Below, piece after piece: positions 34,731 through 43,929 of a DNA stretch of 64,000 bases. Below the pieces are notes generated by a model, which was not told where the DNA came from, did not search any database, and saw nothing but the letters and a program-made list of their open reading frames with translations. The position numbers and the translations under genes were made by a program. Source of the DNA: Nostoc sp. UHCC 0302 (lineage in GTDB: Bacteria > Cyanobacteriota > Cyanobacteriia > Cyanobacteriales > Nostocaceae); the NCBI RefSeq assembly GCF_038096175.1, contig NZ_CP151099.1, positions 4,879,484-4,943,483 on the forward strand. Reading direction: 5' to 3'. Each line of letters begins with the position of its first letter. The stretch's first letter is position 1.

Positions 34731-35339
34731 TATTCAATTACTAATAGGTATTAATCGACTTTACTAGTAAATATATCCACTTTACCCCACCGTCTTTACG
34801 GTGCAGTTAACATCATCTGTCACCCAAAAAGGAACATACAGCATGGGTAAAGGAGGAACAGAGAATGATTTATAGTTGTTTGACGAGAGCTAGTACGAGT
34901 CGAATTTCAGCTGCAAGTTTCATTCATCCGAGATTAGAACTCAAAACTTCGAGATTGGAACTCAAAATTTTGAGATTGGAACTCGGAACTTCGAGATTGG
35001 AACTCAAAACTTCGAGATTAGAACTCAAAAGTTTGAGATTGGAACTCGGAACTTCGAGATTGGAACTCAAAATTTCGAGATTGGAACTCAAAATTTCGAG
35101 ATTGGAACTCGAAACTTCGAGATTGGAACTTGGAACTTCGAGATTGGAACTCGGAACTTCGAGATTGGAACTCCCCTAATACGGTTCGGTTAAGGGAAGA
35201 GACGCGATAAATCGCCGTCTCTACAAAGGACTAATTATTGTAAAGACGGCGATTTATCGCGTCTTTGTGATCTATAACTTTCATTAAAAAACCTTATCCA
35301 AACTGTATTGGGAACTCCCCTATCCCCTTTCATTCCTAA
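34731..35339. other. Intergenic region with tandem array 3
   Basis: Upstream of the protease paralogues. Besides array 3 (34930-35173) it carries an inverted pair of GAGACGCGATAAATCGCCGT-type repeats around 35200-35265 that could fold into a long hairpin. No gene is credible in it. Confidence 0.6.
34930..35173. repeat. Tandem array 3, 21-bp period, about 11.6 copies
   Basis: Eleven full 21-bp units of GAGATTGGAACTC followed by a variable AAAACTTC, GGAACTTC, AAAATTTC or AAAAGTTT half, plus a 13-nt remnant. Variants alternate in short blocks, suggesting repeated segmental duplication. No spacers are present. Confidence 0.93.
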
Positions 35340-36083
35340 CTAGTGCGTTTTGATTGGCACAGCCCAACTCAGACGAATAATCGTCTTATGCAACGGTTCA
35401 TCTACCTCAATGCCATCTTGAAACACAGAGGGAGCATCCCAAAGAGGATAAGCTTGCATCCCGTTCACACCCACAACCTCACCGCGACGATTCAACAAAG
35501 GCCCGCCACTCATGCCTTTTTCGAGATTGTTAGTGTATCCCAACTGATAGCCACCCTCTAAAGGTTTAGGTAGCACCAGCAATACTTTACCTGTAGTCAA
35601 CACAAAGCCTTTTGCTTGCGTTCCCTCTTCCGTAGCCGGAAACCCGACAGCAAAAACTTCATCCCCCACTGCTGGAGATTTACCGAGAGATGCCACAGCA
35701 TAAATCTTGCCATTACTCTGAAATTGCAATAAAGCTAAATCATTTTTGCCAAAGTTCACGCCTTTAGGTAAATTAGCTGCATGAATTTGACCATCTGGTG
35801 TTTGAACACGGTATGGAGCGTCACCTGCTTGCAATACATGAGCATTGGTTAATACTGTATACACAGAACCTTGCTTTCGCAGCAAAATTCCTGAGCCTAA
35901 AAAATCAGTCGACATCACTTTGACAGTGATAACTTGAGCCTGTTGATAAATTTGCTTCGACTGAGGAGTATTGCAATCAGGGCTAGTGCATGGTGTAGCA
36001 ACACTGACAACTGGTGCTGATGCTGACAGTGCCATAGTTAAGCTACCAACACAGACGACCAGTGTCAATTTGCGCCAATCCAT
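35340..36083 (-). CDS. Secreted trypsin-like serine protease without TPRs
   Basis: A 247-residue protease with a signal peptide (residues about 1-30) and a Cys pair in TPCTSPDCNTP just after it. The trypsin-like triad is H82 (LTNAHVLQ), D115 (KNDLALLQF) and S192 (EKGMSGGPLL). It is related to the protease domains of the two downstream TPR proteins but lacks their repeats. It lies 55 nt from the COP23-like gene on the same strand, an arrangement consistent with an operon. Probable site of action is the periplasm or outside the cell. Confidence 0.9.
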   Translation of the reverse strand: MDWRKLTLVVCVGSLTMALSASAPVVSVATPCTSPDCNTPQSKQIYQQAQVITVKVMSTDFLGSGILLRKQGSVYTVLTNAHVLQAGDAPYRVQTPDGQIHAANLPKGVNFGKNDLALLQFQSNGKIYAVASLGKSPAVGDEVFAVGFPATEEGTQAKGFVLTTGKVLLVLPKPLEGGYQLGYTNNLEKGMSGGPLLNRRGEVVGVNGMQAYPLWDAPSVFQDGIEVDEPLHKTIIRLSWAVPIKTH

Positions 36084-36138
36084 CTGATTTTCCAGATAAT
36101 ACGAAGTTGCGATCGCTTCAATAAATATTACCTGAATT

Positions 36139-36690
36139 TCAATTCGACTCAGTATTTATCTCGTCTGTGGCGTTGTTTAAATACGCATCAAAATCGATAT
36201 TTAGCGTACTCTCGCTGTTTTCATTTACTATATTTCCAGCTACTAAACCACGGCGATTCAATAACCTCCGCACTGTCTCTTTAGGATTACTCCCACGCTT
36301 GAGGGTGAATAACAAAGTGCTATCTGTGCAAGGCGCATTTTGGCTAGTAGCAGCACATACAACTGGTTCTCCTCTAAGCGTACCAGTCCTAATGTACTTG
36401 AGTGTACCGTTGTCATAGCTCTTTTGAAATCTGCGAGATACCTCCTGACAACGGCGTTCACCTGTCCACTCTCGCGAGAAGTAGTCTTGAGAAATCCATT
36501 TAATCATTGGTACTTTCCTTCCATCCTGGGTACTAGCAAATGTTATGGGTACGCCTTTGCTCTTTTCACAGTAGAAGGTTGTCCTTCCAGCATAGCTAGG
36601 CTGATTGATGGTTGCAATTGTAGTCAACGCACTCAGCGAAGCTATTGCAATCCCTGTCAACCCATGACCGAATAACTTTAGTTTCATCAT
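36139..36690 (-). CDS. COP23-domain secreted protein
   Basis: A 183-residue exported protein (signal about 1-34, ending PSYAG) with the COP23 pattern. FYCEKSKGVPITFA, then VPMIKWIS, RRCQEVSRRFQ and YIRTGTLRGEPVVCA, then LLFTLKRGSNP are spaced as in circadian oscillating protein COP23 relatives of cyanobacteria. Four Cys residues could form two disulfides. The family's biochemical role is not known. It is transcribed in the same direction as, and directly before, three trypsin-like proteases, so it could be a substrate, inhibitor or chaperone for them; that is inference. Start M1 or M2 is not resolvable. Confidence 0.85.
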   Translation of the reverse strand: MMKLKLFGHGLTGIAIASLSALTTIATINQPSYAGRTTFYCEKSKGVPITFASTQDGRKVPMIKWISQDYFSREWTGERRCQEVSRRFQKSYDNGTLKYIRTGTLRGEPVVCAATSQNAPCTDSTLLFTLKRGSNPKETVRRLLNRRGLVAGNIVNENSESTLNIDFDAYLNNATDEINTESN

Positions 36691-37532
36691 TAATGCCCAG
36701 CTTATAAAAAAACAACACTTAAATATTACTGAAGCTTTAATATATAAACGACAGCCAATTCTCAGTAATTGTTCCCGATATTTGACGCTTAAAGTTACAT
36801 GACTACCGCTATAGAAATCATCTTTGATTATTGAAAATATTTTGACTTATAACCCTGTAGAACAGGCTCTTAAGTCTTAGTATGCTTTCAATATTCAAGT
36901 CGGAGCATATAGCATCTCTTGCACTTAATAGTGCTAATTACATATTTTTACTTGACAAGAGAATTTGTATGGTATAACTGATATCAAGCTATTAAGCATA
37001 TTTTTGGCATATTTCACACTTTTGATACACAATATTCATCTCTTCTTCACAAGTTTAAGATACTATTCCCGTTAATGTTAAGAAGTTGTTACATTGGTAG
37101 CGATCGCTAACTTTAGTATTCTCTTTGTCGTGTCTCTCAACACATAACAGGGTTAGTAAGCATAAATTCAAGCCTGATCCTGTTTAAGTATTGAATTTGT
37201 CAGTATTTTTCTTCTTTGTAAGATTAGTAGCAATTTTTATAAAATGCCAGCTAAATATTTTAATGCTTATAGCAAATCTAATTTTTAAGCTAGTTATAGC
37301 TAGTTTGATGAGTATTCCTCTCTTTTCCGACATTTTGTGTTAGTGTTTCTGTACTTAAATCTACTGAAAATTATCAAGCAATAACACAGCAGAAGAAGAG
37401 ATGCAATGAGATAAATACTATTCTATTAGTTACCATTTCCAGTTTAATTTTGACAGATGTTTCTAGCGGAAATTGGCTAATTTTTATAAAGAAGAGTATA
37501 AATATATTAATTGTTATAACGAGGATTTAATC
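36691..37532. other. 0.84-kb divergent intergenic region
   Basis: AT-rich region between the COP23 gene and the carbonic anhydrase gene, with one GCGATCGC site near 37101. I see no gene or clear repeat. It must hold the promoters for both transcription units. A GAGG at 37521-37524 precedes the chosen GTG start of carbonic anhydrase by 8 nt. Confidence 0.4.
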
Positions 37533-38207
37533 GTGCCAATTAAACGAATAATTGCTGGGCTGAATGAGTTTCATGACAACTATTTCATGGCACATCGAGA
37601 TTTGTTTGAACACTTGTCTCATGGCCAGAATCCCGAAGTATTATTTATAACTTGTTCTGACTCACGGATTGACCCATTTTTAATAACTCAAAGTCAGCCT
37701 GGTGATTTGTTTGTTATTCGCAATGTAGGTAACATCGTACCACCATATGGAACACTCAATAACGGCGAAGGTGCAGGTATAGAATATGCAATTCAGGCTT
37801 TAGGCATTAAAGATATTGTTGTCTGCGGCCATTCTCATTGTGGAGCGATGAAAGGATTATTACAGATAGGTAATCTTGCTCAGCAGATGCCTTTAGTTTA
37901 TGACTGGTTGAAGCATTATGCCGAGCCTACCCGCCGCCTAGTCTTGGACAACTACAAAGATTATCCTCCCGATAAACTTTTAAAAATTGCAATTGAGCAG
38001 AATGTCTTGACGCAGATAGAAAACCTAGAGACTCACCCGATTATTCGCTCTAAACTCCATAGTGGTCAACTCACCCTTCACGCTTGGAGGTATGAAATTG
38101 AAAGTGGGGAAGTCTTCGCTTATGACGCCGACACAGGACAATTTAAACCTATGGAAAATCGGGCGTTACCTATACCTACCCGTCTAATCGGTGTACACTC
38201 AGAATAA
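37533..38207 (+). CDS. Beta-carbonic anhydrase
   Basis: A 224-residue beta-class enzyme interconverting CO2 and bicarbonate. Zinc ligands C41, H100 and C103 (ITCSDSRID and VCGHSHCGAMKG) and the D43/R45 dyad are present. I chose the GTG at 37533 because a GAGG box lies 8 nt before it and homologues begin close to this KRIIAGLNEFHDNYF segment; a TTG at 37473 would add 20 residues with no family match. The downstream neighbour is pcxA on the same strand (116 nt gap), which suggests a joint role in inorganic carbon use and pH balance. No carboxysome genes are near. Confidence 0.9.
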   Translation: MPIKRIIAGLNEFHDNYFMAHRDLFEHLSHGQNPEVLFITCSDSRIDPFLITQSQPGDLFVIRNVGNIVPPYGTLNNGEGAGIEYAIQALGIKDIVVCGHSHCGAMKGLLQIGNLAQQMPLVYDWLKHYAEPTRRLVLDNYKDYPPDKLLKIAIEQNVLTQIENLETHPIIRSKLHSGQLTLHAWRYEIESGEVFAYDADTGQFKPMENRALPIPTRLIGVHSE

Positions 38208-38323
38208 GAGGTTGATGTAATGTTGATGAAAGTTAGGTAATAGTTAATAATATTTATTATCATCTAGCTATTACCAATTTTTTATGATCACCTAACTACA
38301 ACACATAATCTATATCAATAACT

Positions 38324-39619
38324 ATGTGTGCAATGAAAGCTTCATTCTTCAAAAAAAATACAGGATTAATCCGTCAAAAGCTCCAACAATACTGGCGATC
38401 GCTTAATCACTGGTTATTAAATACACCCGAAAGAGCGCTATTAGAAGCTTACGAAGCCGCTCAAGGTATTAAAAGTATTGAAATTCAACATTTTGGTGGC
38501 AAAAAGATATCTAGAGAATCAGTAAATTTTACTGAAAATGTGATGTCTTATTGGCAAGGATACCTAAGTAAAAAATTAACTATTATCAAGTTAAGGCTGG
38601 CAGAATTTAAACTAAGTCGTGGAATCGTAACTATATCTAATGCCGATTTGTTAGAGAAGTTAAACTTTATTGATGAAGTAATAGAGAAATATAGCATAGC
38701 AGATGAACTTATAAGCGATCGCTCAGTACTACCAACTTCTCAACCCTTACAAATTAACCGTAGTGAAGACCAAACAAATATCGATTTACCTATTGATAAT
38801 CGAGTTGTAGATCCACAATTAAGCCAGAAGAATGGAGCTTTCCCCCGGTCTATTGGCAGAACAATTAATAGAATTACAGCAGATTTATCCCCACAAGCAG
38901 AAGAAACATTTCTCAGAGATTATCGGCTTTCTAGATATCGGACAAGAACTGCTCTGAGATTTTTGATACTTCTAGTCATCGTACCACTTTTAACTCAATA
39001 TTTATCTAAACAATTTCTAGTAAATCCTATAGTAGAAAGAATCAGAGGAGAAAGTACAACTCGAATTTTCATTAATTCTGACATGGAAACAGAAGCTCTC
39101 CAGGAATTACATAGTTATGAACAAAAACTAAAATTTGAATATTTACTGCACATAGCACCACCGCTTTCTTCAGAGGAAGTCAAAAAAGAAGTTAAAAACA
39201 AAGCAATTGAAATAGCTGAAGAATTCAGGAACAAAAGTAGTAGTTCTATCAGTAACGTTTTTGCTGATTTTTTATCTCTAATTGCTTTTGGTGTCGTAGT
39301 TGCTTTGAGTAAAAAAGAAATTGTAATTGTCAAATCTTTTATAGATAATATTGTCTATGGGCTAAGCGATAGTGCCAAAGCTTTTCTAATTATTTTATTC
39401 ACAGATATATTTGTAGGGTTCCACTCACCACATGGATGGGAGGTTATTCTTGAAGAATTGGCTGGACATTTAGGTCTACCCGCTAGTAGAAACGCAATAT
39501 ATATATTTATTGCTACATTTCCTGTGATATTGAATACTATTTTTAAATACTGGATATTCCGCTATCTGAGTCGCCTATCTCCGTCAGCATTAGCTACATT
39601 GAAGGAGATGGACGAATAA
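38324..39619 (+). CDS. pcxA: Proton extrusion protein PcxA (CemA/CotA family)
   Basis: A 431-residue inner-membrane protein. The N-terminal 200 residues are soluble and charged. Then come four membrane segments near 207-228, 311-330, 345-365 and 390-412. The segment DIFVGFHSPHGWEVILEELAGHLGLP is diagnostic of PcxA and chloroplast CemA. The family is needed for light-induced proton extrusion and supports CO2 uptake in cyanobacteria. Length is slightly below that of well-known members, mainly in the N-terminal region. Either ATG at 38324 or the one nine bases later may be used. Its position after carbonic anhydrase fits a role in carbon acquisition. Confidence 0.92.
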   Translation: MCAMKASFFKKNTGLIRQKLQQYWRSLNHWLLNTPERALLEAYEAAQGIKSIEIQHFGGKKISRESVNFTENVMSYWQGYLSKKLTIIKLRLAEFKLSRGIVTISNADLLEKLNFIDEVIEKYSIADELISDRSVLPTSQPLQINRSEDQTNIDLPIDNRVVDPQLSQKNGAFPRSIGRTINRITADLSPQAEETFLRDYRLSRYRTRTALRFLILLVIVPLLTQYLSKQFLVNPIVERIRGESTTRIFINSDMETEALQELHSYEQKLKFEYLLHIAPPLSSEEVKKEVKNKAIEIAEEFRNKSSSSISNVFADFLSLIAFGVVVALSKKEIVIVKSFIDNIVYGLSDSAKAFLIILFTDIFVGFHSPHGWEVILEELAGHLGLPASRNAIYIFIATFPVILNTIFKYWIFRYLSRLSPSALATLKEMDE

Positions 39620-39625
39620 TAAGGA

Positions 39626-39680
39626 GTAGAGACGCGATTATACTCTTACGAGAAGCCGCTCTTCGAGCGTCTACGCGTCT
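39626..39680. repeat. 55-nt dispersed repeat, copy 1
   Basis: Begins GTAGAGACGCGATTATACTC and ends CTACGCGTCT. It is identical at 54 of 55 positions to 56405-56459. Internal complementarity (GAAGCCGCTCTTC and GACGCG/CGCGTC) allows a stem-loop. It lies just after pcxA and might also act as a terminator. Confidence 0.8.
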
Positions 39681-39817
39681 ATCAATTTGACCACTGGATA
39701 AGTATCTCTGGTGACATTATGTATGCAAATAAAATATAGAAGAACTGACGAAAATTTGATGAAAATCTTAACTTTGTTTAGTATTAAACATCAATTATTA
39801 CCCTGCTTAAAAGATAA

Positions 39818-40711
39818 TTAATAAGTAGATTTAGCCAAACTATCAAAATCAAATTTTCTCAGCATCTCCAGAAATGTGAATACGGCAGGTACTTGAAGGG
39901 CATTACATAGAATTGCAACACCCATTACTCTCTCTAATGGGATTGGTAAACTATAGACTTGCACACCTTGAGGAATTGGTACAGCTGCTAGACGAGGGAG
40001 AATAGCTGCTTTTAAGCCTTGATTGACCATGCTGACTACAGTTGAATCTTCTTGAATATCGCCAACTGTATTCATAAAGGGTGCTACATTTTTGATGTGG
40101 TTGTGTATAGGTCGTCCACAGGGTAAGCAAGCAAGTAATACTGGTGAATATGCAGCTATATTTTCCCAAGTAATTTGGGGACTACTAATTTTGGCTTTTG
40201 GTGGTAGTAAAGCAACATACTCATCCCGAAGAATTTCCCATGTTTCAAATTCATTGTCAGTCGGTAAATAAGTAACGCCAATATCAGCACGTCCCTCACG
40301 CAAAGATTGTTCTACATCAATATAAGAAAGGCGTTCTATGATTGTTACAGCAACTTCTGGGAATTGATCGTGAAATTTTGCAATCGCTTTTGGTAGTAAA
40401 TGGGTAGCAACGCTGCGAAAAGCCGCAATTCGTACATGGCCACCGTGTAAACCTTTATGCAAGTTTGCTTCTCGTTGCATCATCTCTAGATGTTGCATTG
40501 CCTGCCGCGCATGATATAAGATACGCTCTCCAGCAGGTGTTAGCACAGCACCATGACGACCTCTAGCAAATAAAGGCACACCTAGTTCTTCTTCTAAAGT
40601 AGCAATGGCATGACTAATCGCTGGCTGAGAAAGCTGCAATTCTAAAGCTGCCTCACTGAAGTTACCACGCTCTGCTACTGCAACTACGGCGCGAAGTTGG
40701 AAAATTTTCAT
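39818..40711 (-). CDS. LysR family transcriptional regulator
   Basis: A 297-residue regulator with an N-terminal winged helix-turn-helix (AVAERGNFSEAALELQLSQPAISHAIATLEEELGVPLFARG region, residues about 3-60) and a periplasmic-binding-like effector domain. It is divergent from a small conserved gene and a GST gene, the classical arrangement for LysR control of a neighbour. An AT-rich inverted repeat lies midway between them. The effector cannot be inferred; although pcxA lies downstream, the family branch (CmpR or NdhR versus others) cannot be resolved by eye. Confidence 0.9.
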   Translation of the reverse strand: MKIFQLRAVVAVAERGNFSEAALELQLSQPAISHAIATLEEELGVPLFARGRHGAVLTPAGERILYHARQAMQHLEMMQREANLHKGLHGGHVRIAAFRSVATHLLPKAIAKFHDQFPEVAVTIIERLSYIDVEQSLREGRADIGVTYLPTDNEFETWEILRDEYVALLPPKAKISSPQITWENIAAYSPVLLACLPCGRPIHNHIKNVAPFMNTVGDIQEDSTVVSMVNQGLKAAILPRLAAVPIPQGVQVYSLPIPLERVMGVAILCNALQVPAVFTFLEMLRKFDFDSLAKSTY

Positions 40712-40789
40712 AAGGCATTGATGTAATTAAAGCTATAAATATCTTCACTTAATTGTGGCAAAAAGGTTATACAAGTGCTTTTTCTTATT

Positions 40790-40806
40790 TATAAATACTA
40801 TTTATA
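40790..40806. promoter_or_regulatory. Candidate LysR-type operator
   Basis: TATAAAT-ACT-ATTTATA is a perfect 7-bp inverted repeat with a 3-nt centre and fits the T-N11-A form. It lies about 80 nt from each of the divergent start codons. The AT-rich composition makes chance occurrence possible. Confidence 0.35.
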
Positions 40807-40888
40807 GATACTATACAAGCCATGATTTGATTACTAACTGAGACATTGCTACTGTTTTATTGATACAGCAATTTTCAGGAATAATCTG

Positions 40889-41185
40889 ATGAGAAACGAG
40901 AGCAGATATCTGCAATCAGAAGATATAGAAATCAATTGCGATTCCTTATGTAGTAGAAAATTAAATATTAGCAAACTTTTATCTTTACGAGAATCTCTAC
41001 ATGATATTTGGGAAAAACTTGTGAAGACGCTTATGGCAGATCCTAACGAATTACAAGTTTGGCAAAAAGTTGACCGCTACGGTAATATTTCTTGGCACGC
41101 TTACGACCCTGTAACAAGAAAATCTTTTTCTTCCGGCTCTGAATTTGACGTATGTATGTGGATTGAACAACTTTATAGGTTTTAG
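40889..41185 (+). CDS. Small conserved cyanobacterial protein, 98 aa
   Basis: A 98-residue soluble protein. The second half, LMADPNELQVWQKVDRYGNISWHAYDP, then a variable linker and MWIEQLYRF, matches a small cyanobacterial family I recognise by pattern but whose function is not known. It ends 4 nt before the GST start codon, so the two are probably co-translated and may be co-regulated by the divergent LysR gene. Confidence 0.75.
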   Translation: MRNESRYLQSEDIEINCDSLCSRKLNISKLLSLRESLHDIWEKLVKTLMADPNELQVWQKVDRYGNISWHAYDPVTRKSFSSGSEFDVCMWIEQLYRF

Positions 41186-41189
41186 AAAG

Positions 41190-41822
41190 ATGACACAACT
41201 AACTTTAGTAATTGGTAGTAAAAATTATTCCTCATGGTCACTCCGTCCTTGGCTAGTAATGAAAGAATTAGGCTTGGAATTCAATGAAATTTTGATTCCT
41301 CTTTATACCCCGGAATCTTCCTCAAAAATTCGGCAATATTCTCCATCAGGAAAAGTACCTGTGCTGTTGCACGAAACTCAAACAGTATGGGATTCCCTTG
41401 CTATTTGCGAGTACTTAGCAGAAGCATTTCCTAATAAGCACTTGTGGCCAGAAGATAAAGCAGCTAGAGCATTCGCCCGTTCCATTAGTGCAGAAATGCA
41501 CTCAGGCTTTGCAAATCTGCGCGAGAATATGCCGATGAACTGCCGTGCTAAATATCCTGGTAAAGGTTTAGCTCCTGGCGTACAACAAGATATTGATCGC
41601 ATCACCAGCATCTGGCAATATTCTCGCCAAAATTTTGGGTCTAGTGGCAATTTGTTGCTTGGCAACTTCACCATTGCTGATGCGTTTTTTGCCCCTGTCG
41701 TCCTACGGTTTGTTACCTATGATGTGCAGTTAGATGCTATTTCTCAGGATTATGTGAAGGCAGTTTTAGCATTATCGACGATGCAAGAGTGGTTGAAAGC
41801 GGCGGAGAATGAGACAAACTAA
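41190..41822 (+). CDS. Glutathione S-transferase family protein
   Basis: A 210-residue cytosolic GST. The N-terminal thioredoxin-like domain carries NYSSWSLRPWLVMKELGL with the likely catalytic Ser/Tyr pair near residue 10, then GKVPVLL and WDSLAICEYLAE (glutathione-binding). The C-terminal helical domain includes FTIADAFFAPVVLR. The start at 41190 is chosen over an upstream in-frame ATG because that one would overlap the preceding gene and add non-family residues. Likely role is detoxification or stress response; its electrophilic substrate is unknown. Confidence 0.9.
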   Translation: MTQLTLVIGSKNYSSWSLRPWLVMKELGLEFNEILIPLYTPESSSKIRQYSPSGKVPVLLHETQTVWDSLAICEYLAEAFPNKHLWPEDKAARAFARSISAEMHSGFANLRENMPMNCRAKYPGKGLAPGVQQDIDRITSIWQYSRQNFGSSGNLLLGNFTIADAFFAPVVLRFVTYDVQLDAISQDYVKAVLALSTMQEWLKAAENETN

Positions 41823-41865
41823 AGCTAAGTGTAGGGGTGTAAAGGTTTTGAACGCTAAAGTCACC

Positions 41866-42402
41866 TTAATCAAAATCTAATTTCATCTTGAAAGAGATGC
41901 CACCAACTCGGTTGATTGTCTCACTGCCATCAACGATTTTCCAGCCCAATTGTTTATATAGACGTAAGGCTGGATTTGAGCTTCTGATACTCAGTGATAC
42001 TGATGGATAAGCTGCTTTAGCAGTTGCTAATAAATGAGTTAGTAACTGCGTTCCTATGCCTTGATTTCTATATTCTGGAAGAACAGCGTAGACGCACAGC
42101 GGCTTGTCGTCAGACATCGCTAGTTCGGGAGTGCGATCGCCAAGGTAACCATATCCTTTATTTTCACCTGTCAGTAAACGTAACCAAGCTGCTCCCACAG
42201 GCTGATTGCTGCTCGCTAAGGTAGCGATAAAGCCCATATCATCTTCAAGTCCCCAATTTTTGACATATTTTGCCAAATCAGGATGGTTCATTGCATCCTG
42301 CACTGTCAATGCTCCTTCTTCTGCCATATGCGCCGCTTCATAAAGCATTTGCCAAAGAAAAGGTTCGTCTTCCTGTATGATTGGACGAATTGCATATGCC
42401 AT
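41866..42402 (-). CDS. GNAT family N-acetyltransferase
   Basis: A 178-residue acetyltransferase. The acetyl-CoA loop is YRNQGIGTQLLTHLL near residues 115-128, followed by the typical SNPALRLYKQLGW segment. The N-terminus MAYAIRPIIQEDEPFLWQML fits the RimI-like fold. It is 26 nt from the next minus-strand gene, so the two may form an operon. Substrate is not predictable. Confidence 0.88.
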   Translation of the reverse strand: MAYAIRPIIQEDEPFLWQMLYEAAHMAEEGALTVQDAMNHPDLAKYVKNWGLEDDMGFIATLASSNQPVGAAWLRLLTGENKGYGYLGDRTPELAMSDDKPLCVYAVLPEYRNQGIGTQLLTHLLATAKAAYPSVSLSIRSSNPALRLYKQLGWKIVDGSETINRVGGISFKMKLDFD

Positions 42403-42427
42403 ATTTCAATTTTGCTCACAAGTCTAC

Positions 42428-42982
42428 TTAGAGTAATTTACTCAGTGGAGTCGGTAACCCGTCAAGGCTGACAAGATTTTTTTGCTGTTGATAATCTTGA
42501 ACTCCTTGCGCCCCTTTATTCCTTGCCCATTTAACTATAGTCTGCCGTTGACCTTGATATTCATAAAGTGGTACACCATAACCACAGGAAGTCTGCACTT
42601 TATCAATATCAGCAACGATAATTTGGCGAGTTCCAGGAATCTGCGGAAATAGAGAGTACAGCGAGTTCCAATCAGAAAAATTCGGTAAAATAGTCTGTCC
42701 CTCTCCATAGAGACGCAGAATACACGGAGGTTCTTGAAAAGCACAAAACATGAAGGTTATTCGCCCATTTTCTTGCAAATGAGCAGAGGTTTCATTGCCA
42801 CTACCTGTGAGATCCAGATAAGCTACTCGATTGGGAGAGAGGATACGAAAGCAATCTAATCCTTTGGGAGATAGGTTAACGTGTCCTGTAGGACTTAACG
42901 GTGCAGTCCCAACAAAGAAGAGGTGTTGGGCAGCAATGAAGTCTTGTAGTTCTTCAGTAATACAGTCAAAAAGTTTAGCCAT
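42428..42982 (-). CDS. Pyridoxamine 5'-phosphate oxidase-like FMN-binding protein
   Basis: A 184-residue split-barrel protein. HLFFVGTAPLSPTGHVNLSPKG then RVAYLDLTGSGNETSAHLQENGRITFMF match the PNPOx-like family that binds FMN or F420 and reduces various substrates. A true PdxH function is unlikely because it lacks the standard C-terminal RLHDR-type motif. It probably shares a transcript with the downstream GNAT gene. A second PNPOx-like gene of a different subtype lies 0.26 kb upstream. Confidence 0.88.
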   Translation of the reverse strand: MAKLFDCITEELQDFIAAQHLFFVGTAPLSPTGHVNLSPKGLDCFRILSPNRVAYLDLTGSGNETSAHLQENGRITFMFCAFQEPPCILRLYGEGQTILPNFSDWNSLYSLFPQIPGTRQIIVADIDKVQTSCGYGVPLYEYQGQRQTIVKWARNKGAQGVQDYQQQKNLVSLDGLPTPLSKLL

Positions 42983-43168
42983 AGACTGTCTGATTAATGT
43001 TTACCATTTTCCCATATTTTCAGCCTATTTCTTAACTGGTAATTCAACAAGACCCAGCCACCTATATCTTTTGACTCGCCACTACCCTGCGGTAGCGGCT
43101 GCACCTAACTACTGAGATATAGCAACTAAACATAAGCCAGAACTTCAGGGCAAAGGCATCAAAGGTAT

Positions 43169-43222
43169 CCTACTCCACTTTTAGCTGAAGCTAAAGTTTC
43201 CCTCTCAATCTAGTGGAGTAGG
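43169..43222. terminator. Long inverted repeat downstream of the PNPOx-like gene
   Basis: CCTACTCCACT (43169-43179) and AGTGGAGTAGG (43212-43222) pair perfectly and enclose a second small hairpin (TTTAGC/GCTAAA). It lies 21 nt after the stop of the minus-strand gene ending at 43244, so it may end that transcript or be a dispersed element. Confidence 0.4.
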
Positions 43223-43243
43223 GTTCCAAAGATTTTTTGATAA

Positions 43244-43912
43244 TTATGCGTTTGCTCTAGTAGGGGCTTTTATTTCTGTATGCAAACGTGAATCAGGGAT
43301 GGGCGTTGCCGCAGTCAACTTTAAGGGTATTTCTCCTGCCCACACTGGCAATTGATAATCAGCTTCATCATCAATAGGCCCACCAGTACGAACCTTAGCT
43401 GAAGCTTCAACTAGAGGTAGAGATAGCACCAGAGTTCCAGCCAACTCACTGCGACTAGGCGATCGCACTTCTTGCCAACGTCCGGGGATGACGTGTTCTG
43501 TAAACGCTTGCAGGGCAACTAACTTTTGCTCTGCATCTTGTACTAGTGTTGCTTTACCAAACACTACCACCGAGCGATAGTTCATTGAGTGGTGAAACGC
43601 CGATCGCGCCAGTACTAAACCATCCAGTAAAGTTACTGTCACGCAGACATCAATGCCTTGTTGGAGCGATTTTAACATCCGGCTAGCTGGTGAGCCATGA
43701 ATATATAGCGTATCGTCAATTCTTCCATAAGCTGTAGGGATCACAAAAGGTTGTCCGTCAGTTACAAAGCCCACATGACAAACTAATCCTTCATCCAAAA
43801 TTTCATAGATAATGTCACGTTCATAGTTGCCTCGTTGAGGTATGCGTTTGATAGTGGTTCTTAGGCTTGGAGGTTCTTGCTGATGCATGACTGGAAATTT
43901 TTGAGCCGACAT
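43244..43912 (-). CDS. Pyridoxamine 5'-phosphate oxidase-like protein, divergent from a MocR-type regulator
   Basis: A 222-residue FMN-binding split-barrel protein starting at MSAQKFPVMH. An ATG 33 nt earlier is in frame but would place the start inside the putative operator. The core is CHVGFVTDGQPFVIPTAYGRIDDTLYIHGSPASRML, as in nitroimidazole-resistance/PNPOx-type proteins, followed by SAFHHSMNYRSVVVFGKA. It is divergently transcribed from a PLP-dependent GntR/aminotransferase regulator, which suggests regulation by a vitamin B6 or amine metabolite. Confidence 0.88.
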   Translation of the reverse strand: MSAQKFPVMHQQEPPSLRTTIKRIPQRGNYERDIIYEILDEGLVCHVGFVTDGQPFVIPTAYGRIDDTLYIHGSPASRMLKSLQQGIDVCVTVTLLDGLVLARSAFHHSMNYRSVVVFGKATLVQDAEQKLVALQAFTEHVIPGRWQEVRSPSRSELAGTLVLSLPLVEASAKVRTGGPIDDEADYQLPVWAGEIPLKLTAATPIPDSRLHTEIKAPTRANA

Positions 43913-43929
43913 CGTTAGAGTAGTCGTCA

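Noticed and set aside
34865-35179. Frame encoding SRLELKT-type heptad repeats across array 3
   Set aside because: The leucine periodicity looks coiled-coil-like but comes from the 21-bp DNA unit; no flanking protein domain is present.
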